From Clavulina sp. PMI_390 (taxonomy: Eukaryota; Basidiomycota; Agaricomycetes; Cantharellales; Hydnaceae): a DNA stretch of 64,000 nucleotides. The translations under genes and the position numbers were made by a program. Each line of letters opens with the position of its first letter. The first letter of the stretch is position 1. The notes beneath the pieces are model-generated. The model was given only the letters and a program-made list of their open reading frames with translations. It was not told where the DNA came from and did no database searches. The DNA lies in NCBI GenBank assembly GCA_015039315.1, contig WIDE01000101.1:33855-97854 (forward strand), given 5' to 3'. Below, one piece after another: positions 22,305-34,595 of this stretch.

Positions 22305-23320
22305 GAGCTTGTGGGAAATGGTGGGAAGTAAGGTTTCTATCATATGCAGATTCTACCCATCACGGGTTGTTGTGCTCCTTGTTTCTTCCATCACCAATAA
22401 CTGTGCCTGTGTCCCTGTTCCCGCTCCGTTTATCCGTTCTTTCATCCCATCAGTATTCTGAAGAACCTTTACCATCATTGATCACCATTGACATTTTACT
22501 ACACCCTGTCCAAATTCTGTCGTTTTTTCGTTCGTCGATTTCAGTGTATAGTGTGCCTGTCTATTATAACCCAAATGTTGTTGCTGTTATCCTAGTTAAA
22601 TTCTTCATGTACGGTATATTACTCCTCTCGCTCCTCTGACAAAACGTGTCTATACATATCTTCTGTTCTGCAACACCTACAGATAGCTCTTTGAGACCCT
22701 TATCCACGCTACGGCTGCCGTTTACCCACAATTAATATTAGGATCCTTGTCTGTGGATGCAGAACTAAAAAGATGAGTGTGTAGCTCTAATAAGGAGTAC
22801 TGGAAGGGCTTTGACAGCGTCCCCTGTCAACACCCGTTTGATGACCTTCTTGGTGAACCTGACTGTGCTCCTTCCGCGTGGCCTGTCCATTGACAGCGAA
22901 AAGGCTAAATCTATCTTCCAGATGGATAGGACCCAGGGCCAGACCGTATGTGTTATTGCATGGGGTAAGAACGATTTTCCATTTTATTTCAACACGACAC
23001 GACAACCGTACACGTCAAAGGTAACGATAGGCCAAAGGTGAGGGAGGGAAGGAGGGAGCGGTAGGGACCAAGAAACGAATGGAAGCGGGAAGAGGGAAAG
23101 GGGTGGATCAAGGGCGTGTATATGATGATATTGGGAGGGACGGCGACCGCTCGAAAGCACAGTATAACAAGTATTAGTAACCAAGATGAAGAGAGCACGA
23201 TAACGAGGTTGAAGCAAGTGGGTAATAAGTAAGGACACGACAGCATAGACGAGAAAGTACGACGGAATGCGAGCGAAATGTGGGTAGTGGAACATCACTA
23301 TCCCTGTTTTGGTGCGCAGA
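22305..23320. other. Convergent 3' intergenic region
   Basis: It lies between the stops of the F-box-type gene (+) and the DUF6534 gene (-). It is T-rich near 22380-22640 and purine-rich near 23040-23110. No gene is supported. Confidence 0.5.
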
Positions 23321-25958
23321 TTAGATTGCATGGCCTTTCGACGGCGAGCGCAGTTGCCCCTCATCGATTCGCACAGCAGGCTGGCGTCCGTATTCCTGAA
23401 TTAAAGGCATAACAGATGAGCTTGGGTACAGCCAGGCGAGGATTAGACAAAGAACGCACCAGGTTCGCAAGCACTCCCCCATTGTGCCCGTAATCAGGTG
23501 CATAGTGCTCCTGCAGAACGAGGGCAGAGAGTGAGTCCAGTGAAACCAAACCTGGTGCAAAGATTGGAAGGAGGCACCAGTCAACCAATACATACCTGAT
23601 ACTCGTCAACGACGGTGTCCTTCTCCACTTGCACCTCGACCTCGAGATGATCATCAAAGCTGCCATCCACTGAAATACCACGAGGCTTAGATGATGTGTG
23701 AGGGTGCAGGTTGCCCCCGTTCGAGGTGTTTGATCGGGATCGAGTCTGACGCGTCTTGCCGTTCTCCAAATCACGCATGCCCATAGACTCAGAACGAGAT
23801 CCAGCGGTGGTATCCCCAAACTCTCCCTCATCATCGCTATCACCAACAACCCACTCGCCATTCTCCATCATGCGAGGGCGCTCAAAGACCATCTCAGTGA
23901 GAGTATGCTTCTTGCGTCCACCAGTGCCGACAATGCGGGTACCAGTGACGTTGGAGCCAGCCCTCGAGGACGTGTTGCCAGAAACCTTGAGCGTACCGCT
24001 GCCTGCAGACTTGCTGTTGGGGCCATAGGAGTCGCCGAACGAGCGGAAGTTGGAGGATTGGCCACCACGGCTGATCTTACGGTATGCACGACGAGAGTTG
24101 AGCATGTAGAGGAGGGAGTTGGAGTACATCTGAAGATAAAATTGTGAGTATTGGAACTTCTCGCATCTGGACAGAATGGTCCAGATAGGGCAGCGAGCTC
24201 ACCTTGCCAGCAATCATCACAGGCATCAAATGCATGTCCGTCTTGGACTGGATAAGGATAGAGTGGCAATACGCGTCAATATTCATTTAGCAAGTGGTGC
24301 CAATTCTATCGTGAACTCACCAAACGGAAGAAAAAGATGGCATCGATGATCACAACGGTGGTGGTTGCCAAACCAGTTTCAACCACAGCCTTTGAAATAC
24401 GATGGAGCAATTGATCGGTGTCCTTGTACCCGGTCTTAGCGCCCAGGAGATAGTAGATCATCGCGATGGTGATGATGGTGTCGCAGAGAATGCTGCCGAC
24501 GAACCAAACAATTGCAATAGGCTGGAGCTTGTAGAACAGCGCACTGATGGCATTTGCAATTTGCGATTGATGACGAGTTGGGTTTCCGAGGTCGAAGGTG
24601 ATCCACAACACCGGTAGTAGCGACAAGGAGCGAGCCATAAAAGGAAACGCATTGCACAGGGCACCAGCAGAGGATAGGGTTAGATTGAGTGGCGTAACGG
24701 GTGAAATAGGGCGGACAGGAGAGGGATTCGTCAGCTGGGGAAGACCTTCGACGAAGTGCATGGGACTCACGTATCTGCGAGCCAGAAAGCTCCGATGCCG
24801 CAGCCAATGCCCGCCACTGCATAAATGAAGGTTGACAGATGAGCGATCAGGGCAGTGATGGTAAGGCTGTCATAAATATTGCTTACATCCTTGAACGATA
24901 GAGACGAACGAAACGAAGACGGGAAGGATGAGATTCCTGTTGTTCAACTGATAGATTCTGGAAATTGCGTTTTGCATTTCGTCAGAATTAAGCTCCCGAC
25001 GATCATCGGCCACCGGAGCCAACCATGCAGCTTGATAGACTACTCACCGCCATGCGAAAAACACTGGACGCGATCGAGGAGGCAACAACCCGAATATTAC
25101 AAGTTGTCAGCCGAGATGCATTGATACCTGTCACCGCGGTCGCGTTGGACCTCGGTCAGAAATAAGTTACTTACGTTGCACTACCCATGAGATGGGCACA
25201 GAGAAGAATGGAATAACGCCAATGGACCAATCAGCGGTAGCCAGGAACGCAGGCTCGCCTAAAATAAGAAGTTCGGAGGTTGGTCGGGGGTTTTAGTGGG
25301 GTGGGAGAGAGATGCTGGCATCCATCAGAGAACACTGACCGTAATGCATAACCATGTAGACCCAGTTCATGTATATCATCACAGCTGCATGCGAAAGAAC
25401 CAGCCAAAAGAACCATCAGTCATTGAATAAGAGAAACCCGCGCGTTCCACGTTTGAGGGGCCTACCCACCTGTCTGTACCGTATCAACGAGGACGACAGA
25501 GCCTACTATCCACCGCAAAATCCGCGGATCCTTGAAATTTGTTACGTAGGTCACATATTGCATGATCTTTGGGTGGAATGTCGAGCATAGTGGCAAGGCA
25601 CGGCCGTGAGATTTTTTGGCCAAGTCAAGTTGGGAGGCAGACTCACGACAAATCCAAAGAGCTATCGATAATCCAAAGCATTAGCAAAAGGTTGGACGGG
25701 CAGAAGCGTTTAGATCACGTACAATGCAGTTGAAGGCGTTCCCAAGCACCATCGGCCCTACAAACCCCAGATGAGACTCCAAAACGCTCTGCTATCCGCG
25801 TCACAGGATCTAACATACCTAGACTGGAAAATGCAGCACATGAGACAGGAAAACGTTTAGCCTGGGTCCTCAAAACGAGGGTGGGGGATCGGGTCTTACA
25901 TGAGGTTGAAGGCACTCGTAGGGGCGAGGGAAGCAGCAGCACCAGCAGCGTCTCCCAT
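23321..25958 (-). CDS. DUF6534 multi-pass membrane protein with microexons
   Basis: Fifteen exons join with correct phase throughout to 466 residues: 25958-25900, 25823-25819, 25757-25723, 25661-25647, 25566-25470, 25384-25340, 25258-25175, 25063-25048, 24957-24887, 24816-24771, 24543-24321, 24247-24203, 24129-23596, 23510-23460, 23395-23321. Exons 2, 4 and 8 are only 5, 15 and 16 nt. With them included the family landmarks appear: ILGPMVLGN, LFGFVIMQY, VQLFFAWRIYQL, the GCGIGAF segment, KTGYKDTDQL, VETGLATT, and SNSLLYMLNSR. The N-terminal half is hydrophobic with about seven membrane segments; the C-terminal 180 residues are Ser/Gly/charge-rich and cytosolic in style. The family is abundant in agaricomycetes and its function is unknown. 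Intron 10 (about 227 nt) is the longest. Confidence 0.9.
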
Positions 25959-28900
25959 GATGGGCTAGCTGTTAGAACTAGGGGTTGGACTGTGGAGCGG
26001 TGGACTAAGAAAGCAAAGAAGGAGTGTCTGCGATCCCCTTGAGCAAGAGACTCAGAGGAGAGGAGGAGGGGGGGCAGGGACTGGCGGCGAGAAGGCCACA
26101 CTCCATCGTCTGTGGCTTTATTTGGGCTCGTGCCAATGAGCTGCCAATACTATCATCGGCATGCCAGTGGTGAGAATCTGCCGAATTGCGCCTATTGCTG
26201 GCCCCGCCAAATGGACCGTGGAAACTTTATTCGAAATAAATAAAATCCCAAGGCTTCTTCTTGCTCTGGCAAATCTGCGAGGGACAGGCCCTTTTTAGAG
26301 TTGCATAGCGACGACTGTGTTTCGACAACAGAAAATCAAAAAGATGGGTGTTTGGTCACCACCTCAGCCAACCCCAGTCTTCTTCAGGACCCTACATCAG
26401 GGACGACTTTCTGGCCAAGTTTGGACGCCAACTCTTGCTCACGGATGTACGTGATGTATTAGATGATCTCGGATATCACTGGTCTCCATCTCCAAGGGTT
26501 AGAGTGTTAGACTCGCCCTGTCCTTCGATTCCTCAGGCGTTCATCGTCTGAACCACCTCCGACGCCACACTTGATCACGTTGCGCAACTCGCCCTCGAGA
26601 GAATAGAAAACGTGCACACAGCCGGCACACGCAAAAGAACCGAGCGTACAGTACTGCTACGTACAGGCAGGGCCGACAGGCACTTGGCACGCGGCTAATA
26701 CTATAGGCTAGAGATGAACCGCAACGAAAGAAGACCTGGACCGATGGAATATTCTGTCTAAAAATTAATCTCTGGATGAAGCGCTCGACACGGACTGGAT
26801 CTTTGGGGGGAAATAAAAACAGAGGAGCTCCACTTATTTCCACCGCACCGCTTGTTTGGACCCTGTTTGTGTTGGCCCTATAACGGCACCCACAAGCTGC
26901 GCATTCGAAAAGGCGCTCAGCACACGATTCCCCATCACCTTCTGGCTTTGATCACCAGTGTGCATGCTCTGCATTCCGATATGAGCCCTATTACACTCGT
27001 CAAGACCGCACGATCCTCGCCGCCACTCTACACATTTTCCTTATGAAGGATCTGATTGCCTAATCGAATCAAGAATATTGCTTCGACATCTAGTGAAATA
27101 CTGAGCGCACACACGTTATGACGATCCAACAATTATCACAAATTCAACCAGATATTCGGACTTCCCCAGCGACACCCACGACTGAATCGCTCCACTGGCG
27201 GCGCCATACAAAGTGACAGTGACTGCTCCCGACACAAGGTATCTTTCCACGGTGTTGCCGTCACGATGTTGCCGATTGCAATGAAACCAACCCATCATCC
27301 ATGATCGTAGCAATATTATTCCTACATCTTCGTCTTCTGCCGTTCCCGACAAGCGAGTCGCATTCTTGACATCCTTCTTTCCCGCCGAGAGTCGTTGATG
27401 AGTCACAAACATCCATCCTTCAATCATCCTCACCAACTCCAGAGCTACACAGCGTTCCCATCGTTACTTTGCGCTCGAAAATTGCTTGTCGATTTGGGGA
27501 GAAGGGTGGTTGATAATTTGTTCGGCCCGAAATATCCCTGGCCTCTGTAGTCACCTTGTTGACAGCTATCGATCGACAGAAGTAACAAATTGATTTACGT
27601 CTGACCAAGACCCCGTGAAATTCCGATCTGCAAGCGTACCACACGTGGAGAATCTGCGTGTCGAGCGCCAGTGGGGAGTAAGGAGCTGCAGGGGCGCACC
27701 CCAGATCTTACTCGTTTCGTTGACAGAGACATCTCAAGAAGCCTCTCACTCCAAGGAACGATCAGAATGGATACAAGTGCTAGCTTCAATAATCCAGTTA
27801 AACGAAAAACTCCGAACCGGTCTTTCGTCCTCCGGTGGGGCGGGGTCTATAGCAGTAGGGTCTAGTCGGTAGGCTGATCTCACCTCCCCCGCTCTATCGG
27901 GCTCATACGAGCGCCGAAGTTGTTTGAGCGGCGCTGTAAGCTTCATTTTTATGGAAGAAGACTCGGAATTGGACCCTCAACGGTCGATCAGGTTTTCCAA
28001 GATTTCTATTTTGTCGACTGCAGCAACGAGATGGGCTGGTCGGTACGAGATCGGTTTTTCGTTCGTCTCACACGATCACTGGGATATCTTCTCGCTAGCC
28101 ACGCGATGTGGTACGATCGATGATCGATGTGCCAACGAACATGGTTTAGGTGGAGCGCTTTCCATTCCGGATCGACGTCTCAGGTGGAGCCCATGAGCCA
28201 GTCCAGGGACGACCCCTAGTTGGCCCTCAATTTCTTTGGCGGAGTTTCCATGGCCTAACGGTTGCGCTGCCCAGTATTGTGGATATTCGAGAGATCGGCT
28301 GAGCGTCGGAGCACGTTGGGACGGAGCGCTCGTCGCATGTGAGTTGTGTCACGGCTACGGAGTCTTCGAACCCGGCCATCGACCCTGCGAGTAACCTTTG
28401 AATCACCTAGGCAAGGCACGTGGGGTGACATCCTTTGCCCTATTACAAAAGACATTGCAACAAACTTCCCCAGCAGAGAGAAGGAGAGCTATCGTGGTCG
28501 AATGGCCTTGGCGAAATTGTTGGCGCTGGCCATGAACCTCAGATATTGATGCTGGACCCCCGATCCACGCGTGCGAGTTACGAACGGTAACCTTTCTCTT
28601 CATGCGACTGTCGTCTGAAGAATCCTCAAACGTTTCAGACCAATCCGACGGATCCGAGTCATAATGAGAGTGACAGCGTTGGATACCACGCCGTCTGAAC
28701 CGAAACATCATGATCACATATCACAGAGACGATCATTAAGAAGCCTGTGCTTCGTTCTTACATGGCTACGTAGGGAATCGAGGATCGGTACACATAGCAT
28801 CGTCCGCGTTGCAAGATAGTGAAACTATAGAGGATGTCTAACGTCCAGCCGCCTTTCTGAGGCGTTTCAAGACCCTTTGACACAGGGTGGAGTCCCAATA

Positions 28901-29403
28901 CTGCTTGCCAAGAATATGGATGTAGCCAACGCCGCCAAGTTGGAGCCACGAGTATGATCGGATGCTGCCAAGGTCATAGCGCCACATTGACAGCCCTTTT
29001 ACGCGCCTTCGCGAACTGTCGGAACTTGAAGCGATCCGCCGAAGACCATAGCAGGTTTCCACAGAACGTCTCAGTGGTCTCACATATGGGCAAGTCAATA
29101 TTGAGGTGCTCCCTTCTGGGAAATAGCTGGGGGAGTTTTCAGCCTGCTAGACGGCAGTGAGGATCGTTTTCCTTGTATACATCAACCTGGGGGCTATTAG
29201 ATGTAGATGTGATGACGTTCTCCTCGCACTGAACACACAGACTTTCTCTCTGGAACTCAGTGCACGTGACACAACAATCTCGAACAACGCGTTCAACTTG
29301 AGTCTGGCGAAGCCCTGAGTCGCAAGATCGGTCTGAGGATAGTCTGCTGGTACAAGTGGATTCAACCCTCTTCCACTAAAACAATCTCTGTATAAACAAA
29401 CAC
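25959..29403. other. About 3.4 kb without a supported gene
   Basis: This is the largest gene-free stretch in the window. Open frames are short, overlap on both strands, and show no domains. I also looked for tRNA B-box-like sequence: one near 28368 does not form a T-stem. The right end holds the DUF1764 promoter and the left end the DUF6534 promoter. A diverged mobile element or a non-coding RNA cannot be excluded. Confidence 0.5.
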
Positions 29404-30286
29404 ATGCCTACTGCCACGACATCCGAGATTGACGATATTTTTGGGTCTTCGTCGGGCTCAAAAAATGCACAAAAAGGTGCGGTGGCCAAAGTTGCCGGCG
29501 CCAAAGAAGATGTTTCCACTTCTTCCACCTCATCCAAGCCTAAAAAGAAAAAGAAGAGCAAATCCAAAGCTTCCGAAGAGGTAACTGACGTCGCTGTCGC
29601 GAGCGAAACTCAAGCAAAGGCAGACAACAAGAAAAACAGCAAAGATCCATCATCGAAAAAGCCAAAGGCACTCAAAGAAACAACATCTCAATCCACCCCT
29701 AAATCTTCCAATAAAACCTCCTCAAATCCATCTGAGTCTACTTCATCGTCCAAAAAACGGCCAGCTCCTGAGACCGTGATCGACCCTTCCTTGAGGATCG
29801 AAGTTGCTGCTGCTACTCATAACAAGAAAAGAAGGGTAGACGGATCTCAAGCTCAAGGGGTTGCGGGTGGAAATGTAGGAGTCGCCAACGAGGGTAGGAG
29901 ATATGTTCACAAGGATGACAGTGATGACGAGAGGTTTCGTGATTCGAGAGGCACAGGCCCAAGTAAGTTATTCACCTCCTTTCCCGCTAGATTCCATGTC
30001 ATTGTAATGGCGGCGTCTTAATCTTCTCTCTCCGTCTAGGACGAAAAACGGAGGAAGGGTTCTCGATCTACAAAGAGGACGAGCTTGGTATCACTGATGC
30101 TGGTGGCGGTACGTTCGATTCCGTTCTCTCGCTCATAAAGAGCCAGCCGCGTGGCAAAATGAAGCTCACATGGGGCCGAGTAGATACCCCACTGTGCCCA
30201 TTTGACTGCGATTGCTGTGAGTTACACCCATTTACCTTGACCGCTCTTCTTCGGCGATGTGCTAACAACTATGTTTAGGTTTCTAA
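29404..30286 (+). CDS. DUF1764 family protein
   Basis: Four exons (29404-29962, 30040-30108, 30184-30216, 30279-30286) join to 222 residues; the last two exons are only 33 and 8 nt. The N-terminal 180 residues are Ser/Lys-rich with basic clusters (KPKKKKKSKSK, KKRPAPE, NKKRRVDG) that look like nuclear/nucleolar localisation signals. The conserved C-terminal block of the family is complete: RKTEEGFSIYKEDELGI, then GGDTPLCPFDCDCCF at the stop. DUF1764 proteins are small, conserved in eukaryotes and of unknown function. The short final exons are required to obtain the Cys-rich ending, which supports the splice model. Confidence 0.9.
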
Positions 30287-30437
30287 CAATGTTACCAGTA
30301 GCAACACTATAAGCCTACGAGATATCACAAGACCATATCCCCGCGCCACCATAATTGTCTGATGAATCCAAAGCTACAATCTTCCTACGTTTCCCACACA
30401 CAATCTGTCGACCCACATGCTGCACGCCACATCAGTT

Positions 30438-31822
30438 TTATTCCACAACGAAGTCTATCCACCGTCCTGGTCGCTGGACATTGATCTTGCCCCCAATCTC
30501 CATCCCACTCTCCTTTCCGTCCCCATCACTATTTGAGCTACCCACTGCCCCACGAGCCGCCTCCCACCATCTGCATCCTCGGAACCCTACCACCTTCATC
30601 TCTCTCCACTGTGTCCCCCACGCCACGTTCAGCATGCGACTCTTATCGAGCCAGTTGTATGAGAGGTCGAGATGCGTGAGACGTGGGAGCTGCTGGGACA
30701 GTACCCTCATGGGGATCTGCACCTCATGTGTGTGGGGAAACGAGGAATTGGATAATCCAAGTGTGGATGCAGATCCTCCCATGTCAACTAGTGCAAGGCG
30801 AGTAAGGGTGTGTGGAAGGCGGGAATAGAGCGACTCGATGGGAGGGATGTGCAGGAAAGCTGCCGAGGTCAGGGGGATGGGTGAGGATGGCGAGTCAAAC
30901 TTCCCAACATTCTGATCAAGCGAAGATCCATTTGTGTCTATTCCATCATCTTCATCGTCATCGTCCTCCCACGATTCTAATTCCTCGCCTGTGTCACCCC
31001 GCTCACCCATTTTGGTGGAGTGTTGAAGAAGACTCTCGACCATCGTTTCCACGTCTCCGCTTGCCACACCTCGCGGTTCGACTTGGCGCGTTGGGATTCG
31101 AGTGGTGGGCGCATTTTGCTCCTCTGAGGGAGGTTGGCCTACTACGATGAGGTAGGAGATATCATGAGCCTCGTAGATGGTGCGCAATGTTCGTGGGCGC
31201 AATGGCGACCATATTGCTGAGTGTAGACCAATCCGGTATCGTATGCGCGCCGGAAGGCCTGACACGAAGCTTGCTGGCCAGCGTGAAGGAAGGTCTTCCG
31301 ATGCAATAGTCCGTAGGCAGAGCGACTGTAGGGATGAGATCTCAAAAGGGAAGGAGTCTTCGTTGCCAACCAGTTCATTATCTTCATCCCATAATATAAG
31401 CCGCAGAGCCCTTCTTCTCCACTCGGCAGAATCAATTGGCACCGTCTTTCCGCTATTTGCATCTTGTTGTGTGGAGGGAGATTTGGTGGTCCAGCTTGGT
31501 GGCGGTTTAGGACCAGGAGGGGCTCCGCGAGACTCACTGATTATAATCCCACGGCGAGGGTAAGGGGTAGTACCCGTTGCAATTGCAGGTTCAGGACTGG
31601 CCAAGTCAATATCTGCGAGGTTGTGTACCCCTGGAGCATAGCTCACTCGAGCTGGCACTGGGCCAGCAACGCCTCGTTTCCTGCGCGCATTGGCTGCTTG
31701 AGAGGCTCTAGTGAAGCCCAACGAGTGAATAAATAGTGCCCTCAGTTGGCTTCAGTACAGAGCACTGACCGCAAGTTAGCAAGTAGCGTGCTGACTCGAT
31801 CGGCGTCACGGTTTCGATCCAT
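30438..31822 (-). CDS. Leucine-rich-repeat-like protein
   Basis: Two exons (31822-31770, 31707-30438) join across a 62-nt intron to 440 residues. The large frame has no ATG at its 5' end, and the short first exon supplies MDRNRDADRVSTLLANLR in phase. The middle has Leu-rich segments (LTRLALVDM, PRLTHLDLSYNWLD) typical of irregular LRRs, an acidic stretch (SWEDDDDEDDG), and a Pro/Ser-rich N-terminus. No catalytic motif is visible. It lies head to head with the G-patch gene: the ATGs are 78 bp apart, so the two must share a promoter. Its 3' end is close to the DUF1764 stop (convergent, 151 bp). The function is unknown. Confidence 0.8.
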
Positions 31823-31900
31823 TGATACGTTTTGTGACACACTGAGGTTGATCGTGTTCGGCTTTCTGACTCCACCTCGTCCCTCGAGCGGACCTCTGCA

Positions 31901-33445
31901 ATGGCCACTCGCTCTTACACTATCAAGTCTCACTACGAACCTGAGAAGGACTCTGATGTAGTCCTCTCTGATGCCGACTCGGAGCTCGAGGAGCCTGTGG
32001 ATGCTGACGAGGCCCAGCTCCAGGAGGCCCTGGAGCAGGAGAAGATTTGGCAAACAGGGCCTCTGTACAAGAGCAAAGCTGCCTCAGATGTGTATGTCTC
32101 CCATCGTGCAGCAAACCCGCCGCGATTCGTTCCCGCCTTCTTCTCACATGAGCTTCCAGATGGCACACCTAGCTCTGCTGGGACTACCAAACCTAGCATC
32201 CAAGGCGCATCTTCGTCTCCGAATCTTGGCAGCTGGTACAAATCCATTAGAACAGACAGCGCTTCTGATGTGAATGCGGTCTCTACCCAAACATCCCAAC
32301 GCGAGCTCGAAGCTGGGTCGATGGAAGTCGATCCTAGCATGCCGTCCTCGTCATCTCAACCGAGTGCTCATTCTTCATCCCTTTCATTTCCCCTTGGTCC
32401 CACAGCATCGGATCCTTCCTCGGCTGCTCTGGTTTCGGATTCTAAATCTTCATCCCCTCAGACTAGCGCTCACTCCAGCCACACAAAAACCCACACTGGC
32501 CCTACTTCCATCTCCCATTCCCGCTCTACTCCTTCCAAGAGTCTCAAACGAAAACATCGCCCACAAGACTGGTTCATCCAGTCTGCTCTTTCTTCCCGCT
32601 CCTCATCCCAATCCTCTACCCCAAGCTCACGTCCTGAATCATCACTCGCCGATATATTATCGCGTGCGCCTCCTCCTCTACCAGGCTCCGGCGAGGAACG
32701 TTTTGTCCCTGTTATGCGTACTAAGCTGGGTCCAGGGAACCGAGGATATGCTATGCTTGCAGGGAAGGGCTGGAAAGAAGGCGAAGGGTTAGGAGCTTGG
32801 AGGATACAACGTGATGTGCACACTGGTACCACCGATGGAGAACCAGAAGGAGGTCCAAGTCGTAGCGCAACTGGTCCTATAACTGAGCGCACCCAAGGGA
32901 ATGGTGCGCCAACGCCTGAATCCGGTGACGATCCTAACGTGATTGATCTCACGTTGGACGACTCGGACGAAGGGTACTCAGACGAGGATGACGCATTCGT
33001 CGGCACAGCCGACAACGAGCCGAGCTCCTCGCAGGCGGCTTCACTCAATCCTCCCAGCCTTGTTCAAAATGATCCTCTCCCGCCACACGATCCCTCACGA
33101 ACGGTTCTCTTACAGCCCATCAAAACCTATCTCAAGCCCGATAAACTTGGGATCGGTGCAAGCATCCCCACCTCAAAGCCATCGGGTACTGGCGGGTCAG
33201 CTACGACCCGCCAGGGGCATTCCTCGGTACAAGCGTCCTCGTCAAAGACGAAACGTCAACCATTCACAGATACCGCCCAGGCGATGTTCGACCACCGTGA
33301 AATGCAGCGGCGGAAGAGAGCCGCGGAGCACAAGGCGCTCATGATGCGACTGAAAGGTGGCAGGAAGGGCTCAAAAGGTTTCGCGGCGGTGAAGAAAGAG
33401 GAAGACAGGAGAAGGGCCGACTTGTTGGCGTACATGAACTCGTAA
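31901..33445 (+). CDS. G-patch domain protein with SUMO-interaction-like motif
   Basis: An intronless 514-residue protein from the ATG at 31901. A G-patch lies near residues 278-297 (NRGYAMLAGKGWKEGEGLGA), the Gly-rich module that binds and activates DEAH helicases or RNA. Near residue 346 is VIDLTLDDSDEG, an exact hydrophobic-acidic pattern of SUMO-interacting motifs. A long Ser/Pro-rich segment (about residues 100-260) with a basic patch (KSLKRKHRP) suggests a disordered nuclear protein. The C-terminus is a basic helix (AMFDHREMQRRKRAAEHKA). Absence of introns is unusual beside its intron-rich neighbours. A role in RNA processing is inferred. Confidence 0.88.
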   Translation: MATRSYTIKSHYEPEKDSDVVLSDADSELEEPVDADEAQLQEALEQEKIWQTGPLYKSKAASDVYVSHRAANPPRFVPAFFSHELPDGTPSSAGTTKPSIQGASSSPNLGSWYKSIRTDSASDVNAVSTQTSQRELEAGSMEVDPSMPSSSSQPSAHSSSLSFPLGPTASDPSSAALVSDSKSSSPQTSAHSSHTKTHTGPTSISHSRSTPSKSLKRKHRPQDWFIQSALSSRSSSQSSTPSSRPESSLADILSRAPPPLPGSGEERFVPVMRTKLGPGNRGYAMLAGKGWKEGEGLGAWRIQRDVHTGTTDGEPEGGPSRSATGPITERTQGNGAPTPESGDDPNVIDLTLDDSDEGYSDEDDAFVGTADNEPSSSQAASLNPPSLVQNDPLPPHDPSRTVLLQPIKTYLKPDKLGIGASIPTSKPSGTGGSATTRQGHSSVQASSSKTKRQPFTDTAQAMFDHREMQRRKRAAEHKALMMRLKGGRKGSKGFAAVKKEEDRRRADLLAYMNS

Positions 33446-33594
33446 TGCTTGGATCGTTCTGCGATTTACTGTGGCAATTAATGGATGACATTGGCCGTGC
33501 TCGGTCTGATAGAAATTCAACATAGGACGAAATATTGATAGGGAAGTGGAGGAATAAGATTGCGAAAGCGTTGAATCTGAAGAACTGATATAAG

Positions 33595-34595
33595 TCACTT
33601 GATTTTGTCCAGAGGCCTGAGGTGAGTGCACAAAGTCAGTCTGTGTTCCAATTTGAAGGGATGAAGGGGTAAAATACCGATTGAAACCTCCACGTCTGAT
33701 AGCATTCCACAGGATTCAAAATGGAGATCCATCAGAGGGTGAACTCGACTCCAAAGAGCGCGCGCAACGTACCGGTTCATGTACTGCCTCCAAGTCCGCG
33801 CTTTGTTAACTTTGGCAGCCCCAGTCTGGTTTCCCTGCACCTCTTTTCCCTTGGTGGAATCGAAACCTCCGAATCCCATCATAGCCATCATGGCAGCATC
33901 GTCATCCTCTGCAACTTCACCTCCGGCTTCTCCTTCTCCTTCCTCGACGTCCATCTTTTGATGGTCGCGTGCTGGGGGCGACGATCGTCTCGAATCTGTG
34001 ATTATGTTCTCAGTAGGCGTTACACAAGTATCATGTCTGGGAATGGCGTGTGCATACCTCTTGCAGTTGGAGAACGCGCGCGGTTGCGTTCACGGTCTCG
34101 AGGAGGTGGAGGTGATGCACGGTCCCGTTGCGAGTCCCTTCTTCGGTCATCATCGCCATCCCTATCTTGAGAGCGATCTCTTGGACGACGTGGAGGTGAA
34201 CGACTCCTGCTTCGTCGCCAGTCTCTATCCCTATCCCTGTCTCGGTCGTCTCGTCGTCTGTCATCTGGTCTACGATCACGGTCGTAGTCACGGTCCCGAT
34301 CTCTTCGACCTAGTCAATTCGGCAGTGGCCAAGACAAAAAGAATATCCTCAGCATCGTTCTGGAAGGGATGGTGAAGCCATAAGACCTGAAACAAGGAAA
34401 GGAGAATCGAAGAATGCGATACGTACTATCACGGTCACGTCTTGGAGGACTACGCGAACGCTCGTCGCGTCTGCCACCTCCACCACCACCTCTACCAGCT
34501 GGGCCACGCGGGGGAGCTCGGTCGTGGTCACCTCTTCTGCTGCCTCCGCCACCATACGGACTTCGATCACGCGGCCTTCCGCCACGTCCAGACAT
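33595..34595 (-). CDS. snrnp27: U4/U6.U5 tri-snRNP 27 kDa protein (SNRNP27-like)
   Basis: Five exons (34595-34427, 34309-34058, 33995-33773, 33695-33678, 33616-33595) join to 227 residues; exon 4 is 18 nt. The N-terminus is Gly/Arg-rich, followed by a long RD/RS-rich tract (RSRSRSPPRRPRDRSQDRD). The C-terminus carries the family signature: AMMGFGGFDSTKGKEVQGN, then WRQYMNRRGGFNRPLDKIK. In other eukaryotes this protein is a spliceosomal tri-snRNP component. Omitting the 18-nt exon would remove the invariant RGGFNR, so the splice model is well supported. Its ATG is 178 bp from the divergent ATG at 34774. Confidence 0.93.

Noticed and set aside
22787..23005. Small basic minus-strand frames in the F-box/DUF6534 spacer
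   Set aside because: No family recognised and no splice partners; likely 3' untranslated sequence.
28360..28400. tRNA B-box-like sequence
   Set aside because: The flanking five bases do not pair as a T-stem and no acceptor stem is found.
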